The notes below the pieces were generated by a model. The model did not search any database, had not been told where the DNA came from, and saw only the letters and a program-made list of their open reading frames with translations. From NCBI GenBank assembly GCA_948470475.1, contig OX419344.1:18188225-18252224 (forward strand): a stretch of 64,000 nt of DNA, given 5' to 3'. This document shows, piece after piece, positions 1 to 14,000 of the stretch (position 1 is the first letter of the stretch; each line of letters opens with the position of its first letter). The DNA is from Galaxea fascicularis. Its lineage: Eukaryota; Cnidaria; Anthozoa; Scleractinia; Euphylliidae. The position numbers and the translations under genes were made by a program.

Positions 1-1074
1 CCACGGGCGAAACATGCTGTAAAATCTGATCAAACACACCTCCATCCTTCACCTCGACCAGGGGCTGGGGCTGGTAAGTGAAGTGCATTATGGGAAAAGT
101 GTTCTGTGAGTTCACAGCTACTGACGCCCTTTTTAATGTAATGTCTATGATAATGTTTACACGCAGATTGTATGCTGTTTCACTCTTTCCGATGTATTGA
201 AGCTTGCAGATATTGCATTTGATGATATAAATAACCCACGACGACTGGCAGTGCATAGAATGAAACATGGTTTAAATCTTTTTATCACTCGTACTAGTGA
301 ATGCTGTGGTATTGTTTATCTGTTTGCCCTAGTTGCATTTTGTTTTAAGGCATGCTCTACAACCTCTTGGTGTGAGAGTAATGCCAATTGTCTTGCTCGT
401 GAACTTTGCAATTGCACTCACAAGTCTATCTCTGAGACTTTTGTGGCGCCTGTATGCGACCAGGGGTGGCTTGCTTTATATGAGAGCCAGTCTCTCTTTT
501 TATCGGAGAAAGCTCTCATTCCTTTTTTTCTATTTCCGTTATAATGTGGTGTGTGGGGGTATACGTGGTCACTAGAGGAATACGATCAGTCGGTTGTCGT
601 AGACTTGTTTGTAAACATTCCTCTTGGGTCAGTGCGAGAACTTTCTGAATTTCGTGAAGCACTTTACTACGTTTGTAACCACACGCCACAAAGAAGTGAA
701 ATATGAGCAGGGCAACATAAATACAGATGTTTATCAGAGATTGTAGAATACCAAGAACAGATTCAACTAGATGAGCCAGATTAAACACAACGAAAGACTT
801 TAATATCGAACGTCGCTCACACGCTCCCCGTTTTACACTGCTCTCCAAGACTTCCCGAAGTATAACAACACATTGTTCATGTAACCTACACGAAATATCC
901 CATAGAAACCAACTGATACTCATCCATACTTACATTGGACCTCAGCGCATCTACCCCATTTTAATTAAACGAAGCATCCCGTATAGACAGGCGTTGAGGT
1001 TGACGCATATACGCTCTTCTACAGACACACTAAAGAACGGTTATACAATAGGCCATATTCGTATTCTCGGTATT
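1..1074. other. No supportable gene; weak hydrophobic frames
   Basis: Open frames exist on both strands (about 115 aa on + at 197-544; about 135 aa on - at 516-923). The minus frame has two hydrophobic stretches that vaguely recall a transmembrane protein, but I see no family motif, no convincing splice sites and no start context. I do not call a gene here. Confidence 0.4.
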
Positions 1075-1174
1075 GAACTGGATCTAGCATGAAGTGGAGG
1101 CTATTGCGGGGGAATACATTTACATATGAAAAGATTCCCCCGCAAGAGCCTCCACTTCATGCTAGATCCAGTTC
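1075..1174. repeat. 100-bp near-perfect foldback (hairpin)
   Basis: Two 41-bp arms (1075-1115 and 1134-1174) are reverse complements with one mismatch and flank an 18-nt loop. The arm, starting GAACTGGATCTAGCATGAAG, recurs near 43,975-44,015, where its continuation (about 44,015-44,035) matches the sequence just left of this foldback (about 1050-1074) in reverse. It is therefore a dispersed repeat family present here as a head-to-head pair. Confidence 0.85.
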
Positions 1175-1200
1175 TTAGGACGTGCTCCAGGAGGCATGAT

Positions 1201-1453
1201 CATAGGCGTACGGGCCGGGGAGGCTGGGGGAGGCTGCAGCCCCCCAAAAATTTTGGGCAACCTAGATTTTTTGGGCAGCAAGAGAAATTTGGGCAAAGCC
1301 ATTATTTATTTATTCATATGTAGGCCATTGTTAGTGCATCGTATGATCCTCGTTTCCTTTCGACCGTTTCGTAAAATTTGGGCAACTTGTAAGAATTTTT
1401 TGGGCAAATGGTTCACCCCCCCCCCCGGCAAAAAAAATGCCCGTACGCCTATG
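1201..1453. mobile_element. 253-bp MITE with 15-bp TIRs and 8-bp TSD
   Basis: Perfect terminal inverted repeats CATAGGCGTACGGGC / GCCCGTACGCCTATG bound the element. The 8-bp direct repeat GGCATGAT flanks it at 1193-1200 and 1454-1461. The interior holds repeated TTTGGGCAA words and a C-run and has no coding capacity. An 8-bp duplication fits hAT- or Mutator-type mobilisation (inference). Confidence 0.9.
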
Positions 1454-1461
1454 GGCATGAT

Positions 1462-2211
1462 ATTGTTTCAGGTGATGGCCTGTTCTGGTTAGTTTTCAGT
1501 GGCTCTTGCTCAATAATAATGAGTACCTCATCAATGTCTATTTTATTGTCAGTAAAGGGTAGCTCAATAGCAATTTTCGGGTAGCCTACCCAAGTCCCGC
1601 ATTCGTTTGATCACTTCACTTCTGTGAAGTCTGTGGTATCTTGAATCTGGTATGTTCTTGTAAATGAATTATTTTCTCCTGTATTAGCTATTAACACAGA
1701 GAATGGAATGAATATATAAATATACCGGAATTCAAGAAACAAGAAATATGAGTGATAGGAACCGACGTTTCGGTGCATCTTGCGCCATTACCGGAATTCA
1801 GGTCAAGAATAAAGCAAGACGAAATGCGACGTGCTGATATATGAACAAGAGGCCATATTGGCCTGCCGAAACATATTTTGTAGTTGCCTGTACGTGGCAA
1901 GCACTATGTAACGGAACAAAGAAAATCTTAAAGCGTTTTGTAAGACGCGACGGAGGTCAAACAATAACAGGTAATAATAATGAACATAAAAAAATGGCGC
2001 AAAATTAACTGTCGATTGTTTGTGTCTTTTGGGGCGTGTGATGTGATGTTTTGTACTATTAAAAAATGTCGTTTCCTTTCTTTTAGTGTTACTAGATGTG
2101 GCGAAATTTGCATCTTTCCTTTCTGAGCCATTTTAAAACACAAACAAGTAGTCTGTACGAGAAGAAGAATTCTGTTTACTACATTGAAATATCTCTTTTT
2201 GTTCAAGAGAT
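1462..2211. other. No gene seen
   Basis: AT-rich sequence with only short frames on both strands; a GGAATTC-containing motif occurs twice around 1727-1800. I see no exon with credible splice sites. Confidence 0.4.
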
Positions 2212-2772
2212 ATTCAAGTTTTTTAAAATATGCAAATTAGCCAAGCGATGACGTCATAAACTCAACCAAATTTTAATCAAATATGATGAAAACAGATATC
2301 TCTGTCAATTTGTATCAGGCCTGCTTGATCTTTTACAGTAAGATTCTACCAGATGTGTTCCACAACATGAGCTTACAATTTTTGTTACCACGGCAACATA
2401 CTGGGTTTCCTGATATTAAAGACTTTTCTGGCAACCTTTGGCATTCTATTTTAATATTTGCCAATGGTGCCTCATTTGCGTGATAAGCAAGCATATAGAT
2501 ATGTTAAGTAGAGTTTGTGGCCTTGTTGAATTTTTTTGCAAGCTGAAAATCACTAAAATATTTAAATCAGGTTGGAGGTACTGGAAGAGAGAGTTGCCAT
2601 GGGAACCGATTTTTTTTTATAGCCGTAAGTGTGTTACCTGTAGAACAGTTGGACTGCCAAGTTTCAATGGTCTCTGCTTCAAATTGACCGGGATAGCTCT
2701 ATTTATATATTGATGTAAATTTTAGGTTGAGTTTATGACGTTTATGTCATTTGCATATTTTAAAAATTTTTC
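2212..2772. mobile_element. ~560-bp MITE with long imperfect TIRs
   Basis: The left end (about 2220-2275: AAATATGCAAATTAGC, then GACGTCATAAACTCAACC) is the imperfect reverse complement of the right end (about 2715-2765: GGTTGAGTTTATGACG, then TTTGCATATTT). The interior carries frames of 66 and 91 aa without recognisable similarity. Exact ends and target duplication are not resolved. Confidence 0.7.
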
Positions 2773-4098
2773 AAACTCAAATTATCTCCGGAACCAATGC
2801 AGATATTTGAAAACGGTAAACGGCGCTTTAAATCTTTCCTGGAATTCTATGTGATAAACCTAAAAATTCAAGGGTTAAAAATTTGATCATAGTAGCATTT
2901 TAAGATCACTTTCCTGAATGATGAGTATAATAAATGCCAGCAATAATAAATCCTACTGTTAAAATGAATGACATTCAATTTTCAGACAGCAGCGATTGAA
3001 TCAAAAGCCCTATCCATTGGCGTTGCGAGAGTTGTTTTCACCGTATTTTAGCTCATAATTTTGCTCTAGCAATGTAATCATTGATGGTAATTCCTTTAGC
3101 ATTAAAATTACTGTCTCATCGATTGTCACCATTTTCCCTGAGATTCTCAATTAGTAGTTGAAAAGATTTTAATAAAACAATATTCTGTCGGCCGGCTTAC
3201 TAAATACTACGAAATGATCATAACCAGCTCGCTCTCGTAGAATAATTGTTAAATAATCAATCAAGTGTTTTCGCTTGCACGCAATTGGTCTAAACGCATA
3301 GCGTGCTCAGTGAATATGCCCTAGCTAAACCTGTGATATTCCCCCAAAACATATTGCGAAAAACATTTGAGAGGACCATAGAGACAATAGCCTCTACTTG
3401 GCTTTAAAAAAAAAATGCTCGGCGGATATTTTTCCTTAAGGGGTCTCAATAGGGGTCAGCAAATCCGTCGATCCGTGCTAATTTTTAGAAAAATCCGCCA
3501 ATCCGCAGATATTTTTTCGTAAATCAAAATGCACAAAGTTGTTTTTTCTCTTGCAGTACTGTTAGAGACGTAAGCACATTAGAACATTCACATAACTGAC
3601 GTTAAATAACTGTTAATTAAATGTTAATTTTGAAATTTTTAACTTTTATTACCTTTTCCTTAACAAATTGATTTTTTATTGAAAACAAGTGAGCAACACA
3701 CAGCAACAGATCTTGTCACAGAGCTCTCTAGTTGATTTGTTGCAAAATAGTGGGATTTTTGACGGCGAAGCCCTGTATTGTGACCCTGAAGGCATCACCT
3801 TTCTGTTGAAGGAGGGGGGAGGTGGAGGGGGGAGGGTCTGGGGTACCGTCCCCCAGAAAATTTTGAAAACTTGAAGTAGCTAAGACGTGTTTTTCTTTAG
3901 TCTGAGAGGAAAGGTGGCCCTTCAAAAGTAACCATGTAGACCACCTTGGAGAGCAATGACCAGAACTAGGTTGTGGTTGCTAACCAGCGGCTTTCGTTAA
4001 AACAATGTTTGGGTGAGGGTGCTCATTCTTGCGGGCTCAGAAAACATGGTTCTTCTCATTGTTATTATATTTAAAGATTTTTAAGAGAGTCAACGATA
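2773..4098. repeat. Repeat-like AT-rich segment, no gene
   Basis: The words AATCCGTCGATCCG near 3462 and again near 4745 are in the same orientation, so 3430-4775 is probably one repeat unit of about 1.3 kb interrupted by the MITE at 4099-4314. A G-rich run at about 3812-3850 lies inside a 61-aa frame. No gene supported. Confidence 0.45.
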
Positions 4099-4314
4099 CC
4101 GGGGGCCGTTTCTCGAAGCTCCCGGTAATGACCCGGCCCGTTAAGCTGTTTTAAATTTCAAAAGTTTTGAAAATTAAGTAGTAAAGTTATCAGCTAAAGA
4201 AACAAAATTGACTTCATTAGAGGTCAGAACAAACCCTACTTTTATGAGATTTTGGGTTCAAAATGTGGTTTGTGGGCCGTTAAGTTACCGGGACGTTCGG
4301 GAAAGGGGCCCCTG
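4099..4314. mobile_element. ~216-bp MITE, imperfect ~30-bp TIRs
   Basis: The left end reads CCGGGGGCCGTTTCTCGAAG and then CTCCCGGTAA. The right end, read on the other strand, begins CCAGGGGCCCCTTTCCCGAA and continues CGTCCCGGTAA. They match over about 30 bp with several differences. There is no coding capacity. Confidence 0.75.
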
Positions 4315-4779
4315 GTCTGTGATTTGTATGTGAGCATGTGGAATAGTCAGTAAACCCACTGGCCAGTGGAAGGTTGCCTTTGAACGAGAATTTCCACAGC
4401 TATTGGAAAGCGTTCGAAGCTGATACAAAGGGAACATGGAGTTCCAGAATGATGGTCCATATGGTAGTTACTTTATTTAAGGAGCAATTTTCTACGTGAC
4501 AATGAACTGTTGAAATCAAAAACCTTTCAGCGTGAGGACTTGAGACGTGAGAACTCTTGTGTCAAAAAAACATTAAAAATTTGAAAGAAATGTCTAAGTT
4601 CCACGATTCGTACTTCAAAACAAATAACATTCATAATCCATGCTGAAATATTGAAGAAATCCGTGATCCACTGAGCTTTTTAAAATCCACCACTCCGTAA
4701 AGTACATCCTCAAAATCCGAAAACCGAGCAACGTTTTAAGCCAAATCCGTCGATCCGCGAACGTATTCACCCCCCTCTT

Positions 4780-7500
4780 CCTTGAACATTATTAGTTCCT
4801 CGAAGCTCACGGTTTTCCTCTAGCCTCGCTCTCGGAACAAATAATGTCCGCGGACAAATATCCGAGCTTCCTGGTACAGAGACTATTGTTTAAAACGCGA
4901 GTTTCTTATGTTATTCTGGAAATGAGCTTTGTGGATGATACACGACAAGGACGACAAAGACGAGGACGAAGAGGAAGAAAAAGGAAAAAAATAATAATAA
5001 AAGGGAAGGTAGCCCGTATAATAATTCGACGGAACAGATAAATGTTTTTTTATCAGCCACTGTGTTGTCAGCTGTTACAAGCGATCAAAGCCATTACCGG
5101 CTTTTCAGACAGTCGACCAAAGTTATGTACTATATCTTGAAATCACTTCGCACACACACGCAAGCAAGCTGAAAAGCTAGGAAGACGATGCGGAAGGTTA
5201 TAACAGGCTTATATAATTATAATTATTTTTTTTTCATACAAAGGAAAACAAAACAAAACAAAAAACAACATCTTTATGCAATTCTGATCTGCTCGCTCTT
5301 TCCTCTGAAAATCACTTCATGTGGTTGTCGCGCGTTGTAAAAGGTTATTTAATTTTTTTTTTTTTTTAGTGTCTCTGTCTGGAAAGCTTGAAAGCACGAA
5401 TATTAATTCAACTGACTTTCTTTCTTTTCAGTTTCCCTCGGGCAGAAAAAAAAATTATCTATATTATTAAAAGTTGTCCCACAACATTAACATAACCTGT
5501 GAGCGCGTCCAAGTCCTTGTATTATAACTGAATTTATGCCTTTAACTTCCGTGATAAATTTTATGCGGAACTGCTGGTGACTCTATCCAAGGGGTAAAAA
5601 AAAAAAATGAAAAACTTTAAAATGCGGTTTGTTTGATTATTGCCCTGCTGATTACCATATTTCCTTAGCCAATCAGACAGCGAAAAGGGTTGATTAAGGC
5701 TGTTTGAAATCGTGTTAACAAATTCAAATGTAGATGAATCATTATTTGTGGCATCTAAATTAGCTGTGAAAAAGCAAAGACTACAGGAGAGAGTTTCAAA
5801 ACATTTACAACAGCATTACCTGCGCTGGAAGGGCTGGACATCACTGCTCGCGGCAGTGGAGTGGTTAGCGTAATAGTAATACGGATTAATGTTATTAGAG
5901 AAGCACAGAGTCGAGCAGAGACAAGCTAATCTAAAATATAATGAAGTGTTGCAAATACAAAAAAGAACCGTTTTCGAAACTCGATTTATTGTTCACTTTC
6001 AGGTGAATATTGCCGGGAAGACGTTTTGCTCGTCCGAATGGAATCCTTTTCTTGTATATGGAAATTTGTGGTAGGTTTGACAAATATCTTAAAGCAATAT
6101 CTTGTTTATTTCAATTAACTAAGTAGGTCTTCGATCACAAACGGTGCTCTTCTCAAATTTTCACTGAACAGGTAGTGCTATGCGGACTTCAACCGCTTGC
6201 AGCTAAGACGAAATGCAGTTACCCTAAAGGTACGGCATTAACGGATGAATAAAATCGTTTAGTACATGATAATTTAACATTATCACTCTTTAGTGGTAAG
6301 TTGAGACGTCTGAGTCATAGATAAGAGCAGTTTGGTTGCTTCCGATATTTTCTGCTAAGATGAAGGATGGAAAAAATCTTTCACTTGTCAATTTAGAAAG
6401 ATTACGTGCAACCTTTTTTTTTTCCAGCTGAAATTTGGACCGACTTAGTTAAGCTTTCAGCTTGTCGCACATCTACATGATCTGTATCTTAGAATACTAA
6501 AGATTGGAGAGGAATGCAAAATGTTTGATGAAATTTTCTATCCCACGTGTTTATTGCCAATTTCTCATAACCGGTGATAACAAAGAGCGGTTTATTTTGT
6601 CAAAATATTGCGTCCAGCGCAGTTGGCAAGTTAAATTACGAATAATTATAACTTGAACCACACGAATGGCTTTACGCAACACCTGGTTTAGGAACACCTG
6701 ATTATAATTTAATGTCTCCGTCTTGTTTACGGTTTGTCCCATTGTCGTTGCACTAATAACATCGACTTTGAAGCTTTAGGACATGGAAATGAAACATGGT
6801 TAACCCACATAAAAAAATCAAACAAAACAAAAAATGAAAGCAAAAGCAAAAGAAACAAGGATGGATAATTTCTTAACCACAAGAAAGCTACGCATAATCT
6901 ATTACCTATTTTCGGTAGAAGGCAACAGAAAAGCCTTAGGGAGAGACAGTCTTTGCATGTGAGCTAATATTCTTAGTTTCCAGTTCCTCTCGCTGTCACC
7001 ACAATCATCTAAAATTAAAAGTAAACCAGTTTTGAATTAAGAGTACAGTCAGTATGCTGTGTGGGGCGGGCTTCACAAACTCTCTGATACTGCTTATCAG
7101 TCCCCCGCCTGGTAAACTTTTATTCATTCACTTCCGAAATCACAAGACGGTTATATTGCTCGCACCTTGAGACAAGTTCTTCTGCTTTGAATTCCTTTGT
7201 TTACAGGTTGGCTATTTCATTTTAATTTTAGAAATGGCCAAACTGAGTTGGTTTAGGTCAATGTCTTGTTAAACGCGCCTTCTAAACGTTGCTTAATAAA
7301 GATGTTTCCAATCTCAATAGAGCGCTGTTCAATTGAGTGTCGAAATTACTTTCCATCAATCGATGACTGGATGGCAAAATTCGAGTCCCTTTCTCAACCA
7401 ATGAGAAACAAAGTCAAGCCAATCGCGACTTGTACGCGCGCGTTTCAGCATTGGTAAAGATGTCCAGGATTTGTGAATGGGAATACAATATGAAATCATA
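4780..7500. other. Long non-coding stretch
   Basis: AT-rich DNA with homopolymers and simple A/C-rich runs (5240-5270). Frames of 60-65 aa occur without splice context. This is where the missing 5' exons and promoter of the downstream receptor-channel gene could lie, but I could not identify them. Confidence 0.4.
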
Positions 7501-7740
7501 TATTTGAACTGCGGATTAAATAATGAAGATTTACGTGACCGTCGTAGTTATGAACACCACCTGAGCAGAGTGAAAATAAAGCCTGAAAAAATTCTGGCTT
7601 GTGCGAGAGCCTAACCCATGAACTTTGCGTTCAACAAACTGAGCGAAAAAAAACAGCTGGGAGCTCAGTTGGTAGAGGACTGCACCGACATCGCAGAGGT
7701 TTATGGGTTCGACTCTCGCACAAGCCTGGATTTTTTTTTT
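7500..7740. repeat. tRNA-derived SINE-like repeat
   Basis: About 7655-7727 resembles a tRNA, with a box A-like AGCTCAGTTGGTAGAG and a box B-like GGGTTCGACTC, followed by a T-run. The flanking text (CTGGCTTGTGCGAGA at about 7593 and TCTCGCACAAGCCTGG at about 7715) forms an inverted repeat. The same TTTGAACTGCGGATTAA word that ends the MITE at 18,086-18,224 occurs at 7505. It is a pol III-type repeat, not a functional tRNA gene. Confidence 0.65.
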
Positions 7741-8080
7741 TTTTTTAGGTTTCGTTTTCACTGCTGGTCGAGTAGTGTTCAAAACTGTGGTGACCCCGTA
7801 CGTGCAACTCCATGTCCAGTATTTGACCCACGAGATTCCGAGTATTTCATATTAAATTAAATTTGCATGTATTTGGGTGAGGATTAGGGCGTCAAAACGA
7901 ATCTAGTAATGGCATCGCTTCGTATTCTGATTAGTTTATTGTGTCGTTTTGAGTCTGTTATGATTGGTTAGAGTTAAGGCTTTAGTTTTAGTTTCACGAC
8001 GCTCAATTAAAAAGCGCTCCACCTCCTCTGGATAAATTGCCATTATCACAAATCTCATAAATAGTTTCATTTTGAATATA

Positions 8081-11000
8081 GAGATTCTTGGCGTCCAGGT
8101 AAACAAAACTCCCTCCAGTACGAGTTTCATTGATTCACTTGATATACCAGAAAATCAGAGGTCGGAGGCCTTTGTTAAGCGTTTGCGAACCCACTTCCTC
8201 GCACCAGAGAATGGAACCTACACATTTTACCTTGCTTGCGACGACAATTGCCAGTTCCTAATGAGTACAGACTGGAAGCAGGAGAATTTGAAGACTTTAA
8301 TATCTGTCGAGACGTTCACTCGTTACAGAGAGTGGACAAGGTATTTGAATGTTTTCACTTATTGTTTCTGTAGTGTGAATATATAAGCGCACAGTAGACT
8401 TGACAATCAGTCTGAACTAACGTCCTTGTCCAAACGCCCGTTTTCCAATTGTACGCTCAGTGACCTGCCCTATGAGTGGAAACGAGGGGGCGATTTCGTT
8501 TCACTGCTTTTCGCATGAAAATTATGATTTTCTTATGCATAGAATAGTCTACATTTACATGAGAAGGATAGAGGAGTTTGTATGAATGCCGGCGAGGTCA
8601 CCTCCAGCCTCACTTCTAGTCAAACGACAGATCACTCAACCGACAGCTTCGGCGGTGAAATGGGCTATTACGCGATGATCTAAACTTTGTATTTTCCGTA
8701 CACCTCCTTGAAGTCCCCGTTGAAGCCCTGAATTTTCTTTCAGGCTTTTTTACGCAATTGCGTAGTAGTAAATTGCGTTCACAACTTCTTGGAACATTCT
8801 TCATTTGATTTCATTTCCGCAGTTCATATGGTTAATTTATTTCATATACAGTCACCATTGTTTTTCTAACTGTGCATAATAATTAATTTTGTTACCCCAG
8901 CAGTGTACGAGAGATACCGTGTTAGGGATCAGGTCGTATATCGTGGTTGTCCTTAGTGCAGATGTTTGGCTGTGGAGCCACAGGGGTAGCGCCACTTTCA
9001 TGTTGCTTGCAACCCATTAACTAAGATGCTTAGCAGGACAACCGAAATCGGTCGCACCAGTTATTTTAAGACGCAGTCTGCCTCTACTGAATGCCTATTC
9101 CGAGACAACTTACCAATATATGTTATTTCTTTATTTCAAGACCCTGCCGATCTACAGCTAGCAGGTAGTCGAGATTATAAATGCGGCTTAAAATGAAAAT
9201 TTCCAGTTAGGTCACTTACAGCAAAGTCTGTACATGCTGTGAAAAATTACTTAGAATTAGTCTTCTGAAATTGTAGATACTTTTCTCTAACAGTTTCCAT
9301 GTAAACTTTGAAAGATTTAAAAACACACTGCTTAAAAATGTTAAATTGAGGTAAGTTTGCTATACTTCTATGAGGGTGGTGATTGGAATTTTGAATGCAA
9401 GTACTTTGCAGGGTAATAAAAGGAAAAAAGAATTATCAAATAAACGATGTTTAATATTCTATCTGTGTCTTTGTCTAGAGAGAAACCTATAGAAGTGAAC
9501 CTGTCCGCTGATCACTTCTACCTTATCGAGTCCACTTGGCAGCAAAATAAAGGACGTTATCACTTTTCTGTTGGAGTAAAGTTCCCAACCGCGAATCACA
9601 CTCTGCCTGTTATAATTAGCAAAGAATTTCTGGCCAAGTACACACCGCCTGGTACGAACGGTAATATTACTGTTAAAATAATAGTGTTAGGGAGTAGCAA
9701 AAGGTCGTCCACCATGTCAGTCTGAGAGGGAAACGGGTCTTAGTGACAATAACTGTAGTTTCGACAGCCGGGCGAAAGTCATCATCAGAGTGAAGTGGTT
9801 CTGCTGACGACTTCAGATCAGGCAGCCGAAACGTCAGTCACTGACGACGGCCCTTTCATGGACCCTCATGCTTTGCCAAGCTGATACGACGTCTGCTGAA
9901 TTCAATTCATTGACAAATAGTAACGCTTTTGTTGATATGGCACTTGTAATCAGTCCTTAAGGCCCCTGTTAACTGAATTAATCGTCATGAATAAAGCACT
10001 TTGCGTTGTACACATAGCCTTAAAGCCGGTTACTAAGAGTGCGTTTTTGGGGCTCTTCCAGAATGGGAATGATTAGAATGATGGGAATTTGACACAATAA
10101 AAAAAACTGACTACTATTCTGAAAGCGGAATGAAACCTCACCGCGTTAGACCGGAGAGGGATTACTTGCTCATCCTGTTCATTCAACACCACGCAGTAGA
10201 ATAACAGGAATGGGTTCCAAGGACTCCGGAATTAGACGATAAATAGACAATAAAAAAACGCGCCAAAAATACTTTCCAACTATTCTCATTCAGGAATGTC
10301 TTCCAAAATAACGCGCCCTAAGACTTGATAGGAGAACCTATTCAAAACAAATGTGTCTTCTTGAATGCAGGTTGAACGTTGACACATTCTCTTACTGTAT
10401 TCGTCAATTTAACTTTCAGTTCAACACAACAGTATTAAAGTTCGCAACACTAGTTCAACGTCCCTCTTAGTCAAGTGGAAATTTGAATGCCCAGTCCGCT
10501 GGCCGGATGAACAATTAACAATCTTTTACAAGGCGGTTGGTGAAACAGCCCACAATATAACTGTAAATGCCAGTCTTCAAGCTTATGAAATGAGAGGTCT
10601 TACAGCTTATACAAAGTATTGTGTTAGAGTTCAACTGGCGACCATTGCAGGAATAGGGCAGCAATCACAGTGTGTCTTTGCAATGACAGATCAAGATGGT
10701 GGGTATATATAAAACCGAGAATCTATAGGAATTAGATCACATACTCCTTGCACGTTATTCGTGGGCCTTGACGAAAGCCCTCAACGTCACATATCTCTTT
10801 AGAGTCCAAATTGAAAAGTTTAATCAAACCTAAGAAAAAAATTACATAAAGAGGTCTAAAACATCCGACTAAAAGAGTAATCCTGTAACTCGTCCAGACC
10901 TCTATTTTCATTGGTCCCTAGTGACCTGTAATTTCTTTTGTTATAAGGGCTAGAGTGTCATCTATCGTTTCGTTTTCCAATCACAGACCGCGTCTGGAGA

Positions 11001-14000
11001 GGTACGCGGTCTTTCAACAAAAATGCATCAGCTAAATTCTTGAAACGAGGACGTTTACAAAAGTGCGGTTCGATATGATACTGCGAAGTCAAACAAAAGG
11101 GTGGCCAGATGGCCGCCATCTTTGCACTAATGCAAATTGAGAATTACCAAGAACGGGATTTGATTGCTCGACTGGCTCTCTCTCTCTCTCTTTTTTTTCT
11201 TTTTGTAAGCATGATTTTTTTTAACCTTATGCTATTTGGGGTGTCATTTTCTAACCACATAAACAGATTTAAACCTTTTATTTGCCTTAATTAATTAAGG
11301 TGGGGTTTCTATTTTAGGCCATGTCTACTACTGTTAACGCCTTTTGTCGGCAATTTACAGCTCCCTTTTGTTCTCCTACGAGGATCTCAGCACGGAACAA
11401 CTCTAGCCCTACTAAAATCCGTGTATCGTGGCAGGCATTCCCCAATTCCTGTTGGCAGGGGATTTCAAGAGGCTACTCTATGCTTCTTCAAGTTAACAAA
11501 ACTGCCCACAAGGAAAACAAGACTTGGAGTCGACAATTTTTCCTAGGACCCAGTACAACAGGGTTTCTGATAGAAGGCCTTCAGACATACACGACCTACA
11601 GCCTTCAGGTGGCTGCACGGACCGATACAGGCCCTGGACCTTACAGTGAAGCTTTATATGTAGGTGAGCGTAAAATGTTTAGTTGATTAAAAGAGAACAT
11701 CGTGCTTGTTACGTAAACCATTTGCTGATCATTCATTCCCATCATGACCAAGCATGGGAAGAAATTTCCATGGGGCTTATGCAAACCATTCCATTTATTT
11801 GAATTTTTTCCCTTTTTTGACCCAATTATTCAATATTCATGCACAGTCAATTCAAACGTCTTCCAAAAAACATTTTTACTGTGCAACCGGTTCCTTACAC
11901 GAGTTTGGCATTAGTTTTATTGCCTATAAGAGCAACAAGAAATTGATAGTCATTTAAGATCATCATCGACATCATAATTATCACCAAAGTAATCAAAATG
12001 CAATTATTTTTAAGCTAACCTAACCTATTACCTGCCTTGATTCCTTTAGACACATGCCGATGTCCTAAGAAGTTTATTGTTAACTGGGTACAAGCTTCAC
12101 CCCTGAGTTTCACCGAGAATGATGTAAAAGGGACAAGACCCGCGGGAATATTGCCCAAACTGCTGCATGATATGATACATCACACCTGTGGTGTATGCCA
12201 TGGTCATAAAAGGACAATGATTATCTTTAGAGAGGAGAAGCTCGCCATTCGTAAACTGGCTAATTCATCGAGCGATCACAACCAATTGAATTTACCAATT
12301 AGTATGGAGCGTCATGTACCGTTTGATAGGGAAGAGTATGTGTTTCTTCCCGTACTTGAGGTAGCTGGGATTGCCGTACTCATGCGAAAGCCCAGCTCAG
12401 GAGTGTACGCACTCTACCTAGGATCTGCTGTAATGCATCGCTGGCCTGTTGTTCTTATGATGTTTGCGTTGCATTGCGTGTTTGGTTTGGCAATGTGGAG
12501 CGTGGTAAGTACTTAATCTCTGGTCAAATTGTAGTTTATATCCTGTAAAACGACGCTTAACTTTTGCAAAAAGCAGCATATTATTCCCTGGCTCTTATCA
12601 GAGTGTTCATTGTAAGTCTATTAAATACAACTAAAAGAGCATCAACTGCCAGCTTTATCCGATTGAATATTGGAAATTAATTGAGAAGTAGCCCTTCCTA
12701 AAGAGATCACGATGTTGTATGTTATAGTTAAGTTGCGACGATAGCTCACAAAGTTTTTTTTCGGACGACTAAAATACTTCATGGCTGATATTATGATCTA
12801 CGCCCTACAGTTAGGCAAGCCAAACTGCTGAGCACTAAAATGAACAGTTGCAAAAAAGGCACCTACTGAACATTTAAATCCTCGCCGTGTTGCGGAAAAA
12901 ATTATAAGTACAATAAACCAAAGAAGCAAGCAGAATCAAACAAGAAAGATAACAATGACACAAGCAAAGAGAACAACGAACAAAGAAGCAACGCTAAAAA
13001 AACTTATCTTTTTTCAACAAGTTTAGTATCGGTTAACTTAGTAGTGTTGCATAGGTCGTTGCTTACAACTGGTTCTTGTTTTGCAGGAGAAGTATAAGAA
13101 CCCATCTCAGTTTTCGCCGCTATTTACAAAAGGCTGGTCGCAGGGTATTTGGTGTGCTATTATCACTATGACAACCGTTGGGTAAATAAATTAAATACAT
13201 CATTACTTATAAGACGTCATATAGTGTGGGCTTGTTTGGGACACCGATATCGCGAACCCATAAAAAGTATTGTAATTTTAATTTGAGAGAAATGTTTTCG
13301 CTATTGTTTCGTTTTTGTTTTGTTGTTGTTTTTTTTTCATTGTAAACTTCAATTGTTACAGTTCAACATGGTTGCCACAGGCCAGGAAATGGTCAGGAAA
13401 AAAATTCTTCAAGGTCAGGGGAAAGTCAGGGAATTTCACTCCGAGTCAGGGAAAAATTAAGTCTCTGAGGGAAGTCAGGGAAAAGTGAAATTTTAAGGGT
13501 AATAATTTATTTATTGTCGATGTTTTTGTGTGAACAAGAATTCGAGCTGTCAACTGATGTTGACAGCTCGCATTCTGTAAGGGGAGGTTGGAAGCCATTA
13601 GCAGGCCTAATTTGAATGGTTTCTTTTGTTTATTTTGTTGGTCAGGGAAATTTTACATTTGTCAGGGAAAAGTCAGGGAATTTCAAAATCCTGTGGCTGT
13701 GGCAACCAAGTAAACAAATACAAAAAACTTGATCGTGCAAAAAAAAAAAAAACAATGTTTTCCCGTGTTTTCTAGCACGGCAAACGCAATTACAGGAAAA
13801 CAGATGTTTGCCAGGCGTTCACCGATCATTAAACACTTGGAAATCAGCAAATATTCTGATGTTCTCTTGCGTTTTCTTGGATTTTTTTTAGGACGGAACG
13901 CTCAGAAAACGTGAAATATCTTGGTATTCTTGCTTTTTCTGGGACGACGAACTCCTGCTAATTGAAGAAAATCACGTTTTCCAACGTTTAATGAATCTTG

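Noticed and set aside
197..923. Overlapping frames on both strands (115 and 135 aa), partly hydrophobic
   Set aside because: No family motif, no splice context, and opposite-strand overlap; looked briefly like a decayed membrane receptor but I could not support it.
4844..5041. 65-aa frame ending in an Arg/Lys-rich tail
   Set aside because: The tail comes from an A/G-rich simple stretch; no promoter or splice support.
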